In this document: positions 17,216-24,511 of the stretch, piece by piece
Numbering within the stretch: position 1 is the first letter of the stretch
How the letters are laid out: the number at the start of each line of letters is the position of its first letter
Source of the DNA: Rufibacter immobilis
GTDB lineage: Bacteria > Bacteroidota > Bacteroidia > Cytophagales > Hymenobacteraceae
DNA: 64,000 bases
Assembly (NCBI RefSeq): GCF_003721565.1
Contig: NZ_RJJE01000017.1
Location: forward strand, 544,626-608,625
Direction: 5' to 3'
Notes under the pieces: generated by a model
Seen by the model: the letters and a program-made list of their open reading frames with translations, nothing else
Databases searched by the model: none
What the model was told of the DNA's origin: nothing
Translations under genes and position numbers: made by a program

Positions 17216-17782
17216 TTATTTTGGATACCAGTTGGAGTCATAGCTTTTGACACCTGCCATCAAGTTGCCTAAATCTATGTTTATGTCACCGTCCATTGAC
17301 TCTCCCATATCAAAGGTTAGGAATAGTGCGAGGAGTAGCAACTTGTTCTCTTCGTTGTCTGCGACTATAAAGCCAGAATCATAATCCCAGAAGTTTACCT
17401 TCCCTTTATCATGCTTTGCAACCTGATTCCCGTTCCTGAACAGAGACTTTTTGTGTCCTTGATGGAAATAGAAGTCGTAGCTGTCCGTGCCGTAAAGGAA
17501 AGTCCAGTGTCCTTTGTAGGCGTTTACCGCTTTAAGCGTTATCTCTGTGCTTTCTCTATGGAGGAGTATTTTATATTCCGTTTTGTTCAGGTTCCAGAAA
17601 AAAGGTGAGTTGGATAAGTTTACTGATACTAATTCTTCTTTCTCGCTGGACAGGATTTTACCGAACAGGCCTACTTTCCTCTTCCTGTCCCAAAAGCCAG
17701 TAAAAGCTTCTTCCTTGTCATCATTCACAAAGAATTGGTAACTGTGTCCCTTCTGTTTGATGTAGAGCCTCAATTCTTTCTT
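17216..17782 (-). pseudogene. Hypothetical cassette gene, apparent loss of the ATG start
   Basis: About 188 codons coding for a soluble, Lys- and aromatic-rich protein (KKELRLYIKQKGHSYQFF... and FYFHQGHKKSLFRNG). No family recognised. There is no ATG near the 5' end; possible starts are GTG at 17803 (inside the recombination core) or TTG at 17773. The neighbouring cassette begins ATTTTAAATATGAAA, while this one reads ATTTTAAATAAGAAA at the same distance from the site, so AAG at 17782-17780 may be a mutated ATG. The rest of the frame is intact, so decay would be recent, or a weak TTG/GTG start is used. The stop is 5 bp from site C. Confidence 0.5.
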
Positions 17783-17791
17783 ATTTAAAAT

Positions 17792-17829
17792 GCGCCATAA
17801 CACTTAGATAACATCACTGGTGATGTTAT
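17792..17829. repeat. Boundary of the cassette array (half site D plus palindrome)
   Basis: GCGCCATAAC at 17792-17801 is the exact complement of GTTATGGCGC at the end of site C, marking the outer end of the first cassette. Seven bases on lies a perfect palindrome, ATAACATCAC-TG-GTGATGTTAT (17808-17829). No full attC or recognisable attI follows. Confidence 0.5.
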
Positions 17830-17886
17830 TTTAAATATATCTATATTGAATCCATTCAAGCTATAATATACCACCTTCCGACAATT

Positions 17887-18348
17887 TTATCTTATAAAGA
17901 GCCGCACGTCAAATGGGAAAGGTTCAGAATCCAGTAATTTTACTTGGTGGAAGTCTGGGTGGCGAGGGTTGAACAGGAAGTTGTAGTCGCCGTGCACTAC
18001 CGCTGAGGGAACCTTCATGCCCACGAACCGGCCATCGCGCACGAAGGCGTCGCCTATCAACTGAGTGGCGTTGGGGTGGGGGAAAGATCTCCAGTCCTCA
18101 GGCAGGTCTTCTACCAACACCTCACTCAGCAAGAGTTCGTCTGGCACTTCCAGCCGGATGAGCCAATAATCCACAGGCACTATCCCCAGGGGGGTATGTA
18201 CGGCTATCTCGGTGGTGCAGAGCGCGCGTGATTCGCAGGTGTAGAGCAGAGCAGTGCCTCTGCTGTTCCAGCGTCCGCCCACCAACTCTGCCCCGCGGCC
18301 CGACAGGTCATTTTTATAGAGGCCTTTGCTCAGGCGGTACACGATCAT
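17887..18348 (-). CDS. RES-domain toxin (NAD-targeting)
   Basis: A 153-residue RES-family protein, a toxin fold known to degrade NAD+. Conserved residues include YRLSKGLYKNDLSGRGAEL (Arg and Gly), GGRWNSRGTALLYTCES, the Glu in TTEIAVHT, and the late NFLFNPRHPDF. Its ATG overlaps the antitoxin stop (ATGA), so the two are translated in a coupled way. It sits just outside the attC-bounded array, with GC content like the chromosome, so it is probably not itself a cassette. Confidence 0.9.
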   Translation of the reverse strand: MIVYRLSKGLYKNDLSGRGAELVGGRWNSRGTALLYTCESRALCTTEIAVHTPLGIVPVDYWLIRLEVPDELLLSEVLVEDLPEDWRSFPHPNATQLIGDAFVRDGRFVGMKVPSAVVHGDYNFLFNPRHPDFHQVKLLDSEPFPFDVRLFIR

Positions 18349-18773
18349 GCCAGCACCCCGTGTTCAATACGCGTGAGTTCGTCTTTTAACAGGCTGATGC
18401 CGAAGGTGGTGTCCAACAGGCTCTTAGGAGTGATGCCGCCCAGGGCCACGTTCTTCGCCTCCAGCCAGGCATTGAAACTCTCCGCGCTGCCAAAAACCTC
18501 AGTGCCGCGTTTGTACAGCAGGGTTACCTCCAATATCTTCTCAGAGTGAATGGGGTCAAAGGTCTTTTTCTCCTTCTTGTACCGTTGAATGGTGCGCTCA
18601 GACAAATGCAGAAACACCGACCATTCGCTTAGGTTGAACGGGCTTTGGCTCGCAATCTTCACAAAAAGCGGGTACTTAATTCCCTGCCGCACGGTCTGTA
18701 CCAGCAACAATATGTCGCGGTCGTCTACAGAAGTATTGGAGAGATTGGTTTCAAGGTTGAGTGCTGCAGCCAT
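18345..18773 (-). CDS. Xre/MbcA/ParS-type antitoxin (DUF2384)
   Basis: A 142-residue antitoxin partner of the RES toxin. The N-terminal part has a helix-turn-helix-like segment (FNLSEWSVFLHLSERTIQRY). The C-terminal DUF2384 toxin-binding domain reads EVFGSAESFNAWLEAKNVAL then GGITPKSLLDT and ELTRIEHGVLA. The frame also has an ATG at 18830, but a TACCTTTG -7 box at 18791-18798 would start transcription downstream of it, so the ATG at 18773 (MAAALN) is chosen. Autoregulation through the adjacent palindromes is likely. Confidence 0.88.
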   Translation of the reverse strand: MAAALNLETNLSNTSVDDRDILLLVQTVRQGIKYPLFVKIASQSPFNLSEWSVFLHLSERTIQRYKKEKKTFDPIHSEKILEVTLLYKRGTEVFGSAESFNAWLEAKNVALGGITPKSLLDTTFGISLLKDELTRIEHGVLA

Positions 18774-18790
18774 AGCGGTAAAATTTAAAT

Positions 18791-18828
18791 CAAAGGTAAC
18801 AATTGTCTTTAAATTAACGACACTTGTC
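18791..18828 (-). promoter_or_regulatory. Toxin-antitoxin promoter and twin operator
   Basis: TACCTTTG (18798-18791, minus strand) matches the -7 box. Two similar palindromes, AACAATTGTC (18798-18807) and GACACTTGTC (18819-18828), lie 21 bp apart, two helical turns, overlapping the promoter, as expected for an autorepressing antitoxin. Confidence 0.5.
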
Positions 18829-18932
18829 ATAAATAAGTTTGTTTTCCGCTTCTATAGACTTCTAGTTTCCAAGAGCAATCCAATTTATAGAGGAGGTTAT
18901 TTTAAGGCTTTGTAAATGTTTTATTTAATTAA

Positions 18933-19109
18933 TTTAACTTATTAAAAAAATTTAATAAAATAGGTTTCTCAGTAGGAGAAGGTATACATTCTTATAATCA
19001 GCAAGTTATAACTACTAAAGACTGGTGCAAGTCTTATGAGGAATGTACTGAAAGCGTTCCTTTATTTGCAGCTTCAGGTAAATCTGGTTATCCTTATAGC
19101 TTGATTTAA
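18933..19109 (+). pseudogene. Possible gene remnant without a start codon
   Basis: In the 348-bp gap before dctA the plus strand is open for 58 codons, ending at TAA 19107-19109, with protein-like content (KIGFSVGEGIHSYNQQVITT then KDWCKSYEECTESVPLF). There is no ATG, GTG or TTG in frame and a stop lies just upstream. It could be the tail of a lost gene. No family recognised; chance remains possible. Confidence 0.2.
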
Positions 19110-19121
19110 CTTCACCAGTAT

Positions 19122-20384
19122 ATGATCAGGAAGAAGCCTATCTATGAGAGCCTCTACTTTCAGGTAATCTCAGCTATTGCTATCGGTATTGCTTTGGGCC
19201 ATTTTGTGCCAGATCTGGCGGTACAGCTCAAACCGCTCGGCGATGCCTTTATCAAACTGGTGAAGATGATGATTGGGCCGGTGGTGTTCTGTACCATTGT
19301 CACCGGTATTGCCGGCATGCAAGACATGAAGCAGGTGGGCCGGGTAGGCGTGAAAGCCTTGCTTTATTTTGAGGTGCTCACCACCGTGGCTTTGATTTTA
19401 GGCTTAGTGGTGGTCAATGTGCTGAAGCCCGGGGTTGGCATGCACGTGAACGCCGCCAGTTTAGACACAGACGCCCTTTCTGCCATGACCAGCGCCGCCA
19501 ATCAGGCTGAGCACGATGGCGCAATGAGCTTTTTCATGCACCTCATCCCCAACAACATCATTGATGCCCTGGCCAAAGGCGATTTGCTGCAGATCCTGTT
19601 TTTCTCGGTGCTGTTCGGGTTTGGCTTGTCTAAGATTGGGGAAAAAGGCAAACCGGTGTATACGGCTATTCAGTCTATTGCCAATGCGCTGTTCGCGGTC
19701 ATCCACATCATCATGAAAGTGGCTCCGCTGGGCGCACTGGGGGCTATGGCCTACACCATTGGGAAATACGGCTTGGCTTCGCTGGGGGCGCTAGGGCAAC
19801 TGATGGGAGGGTTCTACCTTACCTGCATCCTTTTTGTGGTGCTGGTATTGGGGCTGGTCATGAAACTGATAGGCTTCAGTATTTTCAAGCTACTGCGTTT
19901 CATTAGGGAAGAATTACTGATTGTGCTGGGCACTTCCTCCTCAGAGGCCGCTTTGCCAAGTCTTATTGAAAAGCTGGAGCGGTTGGGCTGCTCCAAACCA
20001 GTGGTGGGGCTGGTGGTGCCTACCGGCTATTCTTTCAACCTGGACGGAACTTCCATTTATCTCACCATGGCCGCTGTGTTTGTGGCGCAGGCCACAGATA
20101 CTCCGCTGGATCTGGGGCACCAGCTCACGCTACTGCTGGTATTATTGCTCACCTCCAAAGGCGCGGCCGGGGTGACCGGAAGCGGGTTTATCACGCTGGC
20201 GGCTACCCTGCCGGTAGTGGGTAATATTCCGGTGGCTGGTCTGGCGCTCATTTTAGGCATAGACCGGTTCATGAGCGAGGCACGGGCGCTCACCAATTTA
20301 ATAGGCAATGCCGTGGCAACGCTCTTTGTGGCCCGCTGGGAGAAAGAGATTGATCTGGAGCAGGCTAAAAAGCTGATAGGATAA
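19122..20384 (+). CDS. dctA: C4-dicarboxylate:cation symporter DctA
   Basis: A 420-residue inner-membrane carrier of the DAACS family that imports succinate, fumarate and malate with cations. It resembles E. coli DctA along its whole length: [20 protein letters not shown] at the start, the serine-rich [15 protein letters not shown] loop, [18 protein letters not shown], the [13 protein letters not shown] re-entrant loop and [20 protein letters not shown]. Length matches the family. It is a single gene ending at a palindromic terminator; no DcuSR-type regulator is adjacent. Confidence 0.93.
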   Translation: MIRKKPIYESLYFQVISAIAIGIALGHFVPDLAVQLKPLGDAFIKLVKMMIGPVVFCTIVTGIAGMQDMKQVGRVGVKALLYFEVLTTVALILGLVVVNVLKPGVGMHVNAASLDTDALSAMTSAANQAEHDGAMSFFMHLIPNNIIDALAKGDLLQILFFSVLFGFGLSKIGEKGKPVYTAIQSIANALFAVIHIIMKVAPLGALGAMAYTIGKYGLASLGALGQLMGGFYLTCILFVVLVLGLVMKLIGFSIFKLLRFIREELLIVLGTSSSEAALPSLIEKLERLGCSKPVVGLVVPTGYSFNLDGTSIYLTMAAVFVAQATDTPLDLGHQLTLLLVLLLTSKGAAGVTGSGFITLAATLPVVGNIPVAGLALILGIDRFMSEARALTNLIGNAVATLFVARWEKEIDLEQAKKLIG

Positions 20385-20388
20385 AGTG

Positions 20389-20426
20389 CGTTTAGGGGCC
20401 GTTTTTCCAAAAACGGCCCCTAAACG
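20389..20426. terminator. Dispersed palindrome, perfect 18-bp stem (GCCG variant)
   Basis: CGTTTAGGGGCCGTTTTT, loop CC, perfect complement. The usual GCTG/CAGC of the core is GCCG/CGGC on both arms. It lies between convergent dctA and the HxlR gene. Confidence 0.85.
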
Positions 20427-20428
20427 TA

Positions 20429-20794
20429 TTATGCCTCCTCTGGGTGGTAGATGATTTTATCACGGTGCTTCATGCCCCAGTCGCGTAGTTCGTTGATGAC
20501 CGGGGTGAGGCTGTGGCCGTATTCTGTGATGGAGTATTCCACAGTGACCGGGGAGGTGTCATGCACGGTGCGTTTCACCAGTTTGTTCAGTTCCAGCTCT
20601 TTCAGTTCCTTGGAGAGCATTTTGGCGGTAATGCCCTGCACGTCGCGGTGCAGTTCTTTGAAGCGTCTTTTGTGTACGCAAAGGGCCACAATAATCGGGA
20701 TTTTCCATTTACCGCTTAAAATATCCAGTGCATCTCTAATAGGTAGGATGTGGGTGATGCACAAATTGCGTTCTTGTTTGATAACAGCTTCCAT
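20429..20794 (-). CDS. HxlR-family transcriptional regulator
   Basis: A 121-residue winged-helix regulator. The HxlR signature is clear: CITHILPIRDALDILSGKWK then RRFKELHRDVQGITAKMLSK, and a wing with EYSITEYGHSLTPVI. A conserved cysteine near the N-terminus (Cys12) is the usual redox or electrophile sensor in this family. It is divergent from a nitroreductase gene across a 119-bp region with two face-to-face promoters, so it probably controls that gene and itself in response to quinones, aldehydes or similar stress. Confidence 0.92.
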   Translation of the reverse strand: MEAVIKQERNLCITHILPIRDALDILSGKWKIPIIVALCVHKRRFKELHRDVQGITAKMLSKELKELELNKLVKRTVHDTSPVTVEYSITEYGHSLTPVINELRDWGMKHRDKIIYHPEEA

Positions 20795-20826
20795 GATGTT
20801 TTGCTTTCGTACAGGATACTAGTATA

Positions 20827-20872
20827 CAAACGTAAACCAGTATCAATCAGAAACCAAATGTACGTAAATTTG
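20827..20872. promoter_or_regulatory. Divergent promoters of HxlR and nitroreductase
   Basis: Minus-strand -7 box TACGTTTG (20834-20827) points to hxlR and plus-strand TAAATTTG (20865-20872) points to the nitroreductase. GTATACAAACGTA and TACGTAAATTTGTTTATAC form an extended inverted repeat around them, a likely HxlR operator. Confidence 0.5.
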
Positions 20873-20913
20873 TTTATACAACTATCGTAGCAACATATAT
20901 TTTCTTTAAAACA

Positions 20914-21546
20914 ATGAATTTACTACAGGACCTGAACTGGCGGTACGCCACCAAACGCATGAACGGCCAGAAAATTCCGCAGGAGAAACTGGACATCATT
21001 CTGGAAGCCATTCGGCTGTCTGCCTCGTCTATGGGCTTTCAGCCGTACAACGTGGTGGTGGTAGAAAACCTGGAACGCAGGAAAGAGATTCAGGCCAAAG
21101 CGGCCAACCAACCTCAGGTGGCAGAAGCGTCGCACCTGCTCATCTTCGCCGCCTGGGACACGCTCACGCCCGCACAGGTAGAAGCTTATATGCAGCAGAT
21201 TGCCCAGGAAAGAGGGGTGGCGCTGGAAACATTGGCCGGTTTTGCCAGCAGCATCAATAACCTGATCTCCAGCCGCACGCCAGAAGAGAACTTCCAGTGG
21301 ACTGCCCGCCAGGCGTACATCGCCTTGGGTACCGGTTTGGCCGCCGCCGCCACAGAACGGATAGACGCCACGCCCATGGAAGGATTTAACCCCGCCGCCC
21401 TGGATGAACTGTTGGGCCTGAAGGAGAAAGGCCTGCGCAGTGTGGCCCTGCTAGCCCTGGGCTACCGCGATGAAGCCAAAGACCCCCTGGCCAATGCCAA
21501 GAAAGTGCGGCGCCCGTCTTCTGAATTTTTTGTGACGGTGGCGTAA
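20914..21546 (+). CDS. Nitroreductase-family NAD(P)H oxidoreductase
   Basis: A 210-residue FMN flavoprotein of the nitroreductase (NfsB-like) family, reducing nitro compounds, quinones or similar electrophiles. The FMN-binding N-terminus has NWRYATKRMNGQKIPQEKL and ILEAIRLSASSMGFQPYNVV. The central region has WTARQAYIALGTGLAAAATE and the MEGFNP motif, ending with LGYRDEAKD. Divergent pairing with an HxlR regulator supports a stress-inducible detoxification role. A weak 10-bp hairpin (21579-21621) separates it from the aldo/keto reductase downstream, which may be read through. Confidence 0.92.
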   Translation: MNLLQDLNWRYATKRMNGQKIPQEKLDIILEAIRLSASSMGFQPYNVVVVENLERRKEIQAKAANQPQVAEASHLLIFAAWDTLTPAQVEAYMQQIAQERGVALETLAGFASSINNLISSRTPEENFQWTARQAYIALGTGLAAAATERIDATPMEGFNPAALDELLGLKEKGLRSVALLALGYRDEAKDPLANAKKVRRPSSEFFVTVA

Positions 21547-21658
21547 CCAAACCCGTTTAAAAGAGAATAACAGATAGAGAGAACCCGCTGCACACTGAGA
21601 CAGGAAGCAAGGCGGGTTCTCCCGCACACCAGATGTAGAACCCAACACCTGTAATCCT

Positions 21659-22609
21659 ATGAAAAAACATACCCTTGGGAAATCCGGGATAGAAGTGGCT
21701 CCTTTGGCCTTTGGCGGAAACGTCTTCGGCTGGACCATTGACGAGAAAACCTCCTTCCAACTGCTGGACGCCTTTACAGATGCCGGCTTCAATTTAATTG
21801 ACACCGCCGACGGTTACTCGGTGTGGGTACCCGGCAACACCGGTGGCGAATCGGAGACAATAATCGGCAACTGGCTTAAATCACGCGGCAACCGCGACCA
21901 AGTAGTCATCGCCACCAAAGTGGGCTGGGAGATTGGCCCTAACCAGAAAGGGCTCAAAAAAGACTACATCATGAGCAGGGTAGAGGAGTCTCTGCGCCGC
22001 CTCCAGACCGATTATATAGACCTGTACCAATCACACGTGGATGACGCCAGCACCCCGTTTGAGGAAACGCTGGAAGCCTATGACCAACTCATCAAAGCCG
22101 GCAAAGTGCGGGCCATTGGGGCCTCCAATATTTCGGCAAGCCGATTGAAACAGGCGCTGGAAACAAGCCAGCAGCATCAACTGCCCACCTACCAAAGCCT
22201 GCAACCCGAGTACAACCTCTACAGCCGCCAGGACTTTGAAAAGGAGCTGGAACCGCTGTGTCTGGAGGAAGGCATTGGAGTGATCTGCTATTATTCATTG
22301 GCCAGCGGTTTCTTAACCGGTAAATACCGTTCTGAGGATGACCTGAACAAGAGCCAGAGAGGCGGCGGCGTAAAGCGCTTCCTGAACGAACGTGGCTACC
22401 GCATCCTTTCCGCGCTAGACCTAGTGGCTGCCAAGCATAACGCTAACCCCGCCCAGGTTTCCCTAGCCTGGCTGATGGCTCGCCCCAGCATTACGGCTCC
22501 CATTGCCAGCGCCACCAGCCTCGCCCAACTAGAAGACCTGACCAAAGCCGCCCACCTAGAACTGAGTCAGGAAGATATCGCGGCGCTGGATGAGGCAAGT
22601 GCTTATTAA
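21659..22609 (+). CDS. Aldo/keto reductase
   Basis: A 316-residue NADPH-dependent (beta/alpha)8 reductase. The catalytic tetrad is visible: Asp in LIDTADGYS, Tyr in the same segment, Lys in VIATKVGWE, and His in LYQSHVDD. It also has KAGKVRAIGASN and a C-terminal cofactor segment ITAPIASATSLAQLEDL. It follows the nitroreductase by 112 bp on the same strand, so shared induction by HxlR is plausible. It ends at a strong palindromic terminator. Confidence 0.93.
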   Translation: MKKHTLGKSGIEVAPLAFGGNVFGWTIDEKTSFQLLDAFTDAGFNLIDTADGYSVWVPGNTGGESETIIGNWLKSRGNRDQVVIATKVGWEIGPNQKGLKKDYIMSRVEESLRRLQTDYIDLYQSHVDDASTPFEETLEAYDQLIKAGKVRAIGASNISASRLKQALETSQQHQLPTYQSLQPEYNLYSRQDFEKELEPLCLEEGIGVICYYSLASGFLTGKYRSEDDLNKSQRGGGVKRFLNERGYRILSALDLVAAKHNANPAQVSLAWLMARPSITAPIASATSLAQLEDLTKAAHLELSQEDIAALDEASAY

Positions 22610-22634
22610 TTCAAGACTGATTGAAGTATTTCAG

Positions 22635-22694
22635 AAACCACTTTGCGTTTAGGGGCTCTTTTTCCAAAAAGAGCCCCTAAACGCAAAGTGGTTT
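22635..22694. terminator. Dispersed palindrome, perfect 29-bp stem (GCTC variant)
   Basis: Arms 22635-22663 and 22666-22694 are perfectly complementary around CC, followed by TTTT. The core reads GCTC/GAGC on both arms, and the outer AAACCACTTT/AAAGTGGTTT extension is unique to this locus. Confidence 0.88.
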
Positions 22695-22760
22695 TTTTAC
22701 AGGAGGCAGGTCATTTGAATCTAAACTGATGGTAGAGACGCTTGCCTAGTTTTGACGCAA

Positions 22761-22786
22761 TTCCAAAAAAAAGAGCCGCTAAACGC
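22761..22786 (-). repeat. Half copy of dispersed palindrome
   Basis: TTCC, A run, GAGCCGCTAAACGC: one arm of the family, 66 bp from the preceding full copy. Confidence 0.65.
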
Positions 22787-22787
22787 A

Positions 22788-23480
22788 CTTTACCCACCCC
22801 TACCCCTCCCAGGAGGGGAGTCTCGCAGTCAAGGATCAAGATGCAATGCCTTAACTCATGCGCCCAGCACTCCAACCGCATCCACAGGACGAGGAAGGCA
22901 TGTAAAAGGCATGGCGGCGGTCCCTCTGGCAGTAGGCTTCCTGCGGGAGCGGGCAACGCAGGGGCAATATGCCCCGAGGCGCTTAGCGGGAGCACGCCTA
23001 GACGGTGAAAGCCTGCAACGGCCTACGCTCCCGATGGAACAGAGGACAGTTGCCCGGTGGTACCTCAAGTGAAGAAAAGACTGTTTGAGCGTCAGCGAGT
23101 TTCTTTTCTTCTTGATTCTTTTGGTTACTTTTCTCATCAAGGAGAAAAGTGACAAACGCAGGCAGAGCGCATCAGCCGCCAAGAGGCTTGGTAAGAAAAG
23201 GCGTAAAGAGCAAAGACGGATAGCTAACCGGAGCGGCAGTCCTGGTTGTCGGTGAGAACACCAACAACGGCGAAAGGAGCAGGAGGTTCGGCAGGAACGG
23301 GAGTGAAAGGTAGTTGCCCTTGCCGACAGTTCAGCAGAATAGAGACCGACAGGTGTAAACATCCCCCTACCCCCTTCAAAGGGGGACTCTGCACGCGAGA
23401 AGCAGTTATCTTGGAATAAACTCTTTAGTAAATGTGGAACGCAGCGGGCAATCCTTCAGCAGACAAAAAAGAAACAGACT
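22788..23480. other. Non-coding block with paired G-rich hairpins
   Basis: About 690 bp without a convincing gene (open frames here are Arg/Ser/Pro-rich and have no family look). It begins with a C4TCC/GGAG4 hairpin (22803-22818) in ACCCACCCCTACCCC context and ends with a related C5TT/AAG5 hairpin (23370-23385) in CCCCCTACCCCC context. Inside, GTTACTTTTCTC / GAGAAAAGTGAC (23124-23153) forms a near-perfect stem. It may be a non-autonomous element or structured RNA; identity unknown. Confidence 0.4.
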
Positions 23481-23482
23481 TT

Positions 23483-23522
23483 GCGTTTAGGGGCTCTTTT
23501 TCCAAAAACAGGCGCTAAACGC
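23483..23522. repeat. Imperfect dispersed palindrome
   Basis: GCGTTTAGGGGCTCTTTTT, CC, AAAAACAGGCGCTAAACGC. The two arms carry different core variants and mismatch at three positions. It lies 10 bp past the stop of the Nudix gene. Confidence 0.75.
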
Positions 23523-23532
23523 ATACGCGCAG

Positions 23533-24018
23533 TTAATCTAAAAACTGCTGCCTTGGAATATACAAATCATCCAGATTCACCAGCGCATGCAAAATAGGAT
23601 GGAGTTCTTCCCGTTTCAGCTGGTACAAATCCCTGATGCTGAGGAACTGGACCTCCTCCAGCAATTGGGCGTGGGGAGCCAGTTCGGGGTCAGTGCCCAG
23701 GGCCAGGTTGCCGCGCACCAGTTTCACCTCAAAGAAAAGCTCAATGGCGTGCAGCGGCGGACGCAGAAACTCATTCAGGTAAAGGAACCGACCTACCTCC
23801 ACCTCCAGCCCGGTCTCCTCCAGAAACTCGCGCCGCAGGCAATCCTTCACCTTTTCGCCGTAGTCAAGGCCCCCGCCCGGCGGCACCCAGAAGTAACCAT
23901 CCCCAAACGCCGCTTTGTGGCGGGCCAGCAATAACTTGTCTTCCTGCACCAACAAACCGCAGACTCGGGTTCTGGTTTTGTTGGAATAGGATTCTGCAAA
24001 CGGATGAATGTTCTCCAT
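23533..24018 (-). CDS. Nudix hydrolase
   Basis: A 161-residue Nudix pyrophosphohydrolase. The Nudix box GX5EX7REUXEEXGU is complete: GGGLDYGEKVKDCLRREF then LEETGLEVEV at about residues 48-74. Upstream is VCGLLVQEDKLLLARHK, the first strand of the fold. The substrate cannot be told from the sequence. It is divergent from the thioesterase gene, whose promoter starts only a few bases upstream of its ATG. Confidence 0.92.
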   Translation of the reverse strand: MENIHPFAESYSNKTRTRVCGLLVQEDKLLLARHKAAFGDGYFWVPPGGGLDYGEKVKDCLRREFLEETGLEVEVGRFLYLNEFLRPPLHAIELFFEVKLVRGNLALGTDPELAPHAQLLEEVQFLSIRDLYQLKREELHPILHALVNLDDLYIPRQQFLD

Positions 24019-24021
24019 AGG

Positions 24022-24052
24022 TTGTGGCTAAGGACCGGAGGGTGTACTTTTG
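24022..24052 (+). promoter_or_regulatory. Consensus promoter for a probably leaderless mRNA
   Basis: TTG (24022-24024), 20 bases, TACTTTTG (24045-24052), an exact match to the Bacteroidetes consensus. The box ends 3 bases before the ATG at 24056, so transcription would begin at or next to the start codon. Confidence 0.65.
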
Positions 24053-24055
24053 TTC

Positions 24056-24490
24056 ATGCTAAAAACGTACAACCCAGAATTTAAAGATACGGTGAAAGAA
24101 AAACTTCAGCGGCAATTTTACATGCATTTGCTGGGTTTTGAAATAGAAACCGTAGAAATTGGGCTGGTAGAGGGGCAATTAACGCTGGAAGAGAAGCATA
24201 AACAGAACAAAGGCTTCGCCCACGGCGGCGTTATTGCCACCCTGGCCGATATTGTGATGGGTTTTGCCGTGGTCACCCTGGTGCCCGCCGACCAGCACGT
24301 GGTCACCGCCGATTTGAAGATTTCCTTCCTGAACCCCGGCGTGGGCACCGCCCTTTTCGCCAGAGGCTGGGTCCTGAAACAGGGCAGAAAGTTGAACTTT
24401 TGTGAGGCCGAAATTTTTAGTATAGATGGGCAGGGCGAGAGAAAACTCATTGCCAAAGCCTCGGCTACCATGGCTACCTTAGCCCCTTAA
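24056..24490 (+). CDS. PaaI-like hotdog-fold thioesterase
   Basis: A 144-residue protein of the hotdog fold, PaaI/YiiD-like. The motif NKGFAHGGVIATLADIVMGF (about residues 52-71) carries the family HGG and catalytic Asp region, and VTADLKISFLNPG is the second typical strand. Members hydrolyse acyl-CoA thioesters; the substrate is unknown. The ATG at 24056 is chosen over a TTG at 24050 that lies inside the -7 box. It is followed 21 bp later by the RecD-like helicase gene, perhaps in one transcript. Confidence 0.88.
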   Translation: MLKTYNPEFKDTVKEKLQRQFYMHLLGFEIETVEIGLVEGQLTLEEKHKQNKGFAHGGVIATLADIVMGFAVVTLVPADQHVVTADLKISFLNPGVGTALFARGWVLKQGRKLNFCEAEIFSIDGQGERKLIAKASATMATLAP

Positions 24491-24511
24491 GCCGCCAATC
24501 CCAGAACTGAT

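Noticed and set aside
14700..18900. Search for an integron integrase or transposase next to the cassette array.
   Set aside because: No tyrosine recombinase or transposase motif was found in any frame here.
22856..23362. Several overlapping frames on both strands in the non-coding block.
   Set aside because: Arg/Ser/Pro-rich, mutually overlapping, with no domain or start signal; the block looks non-coding.
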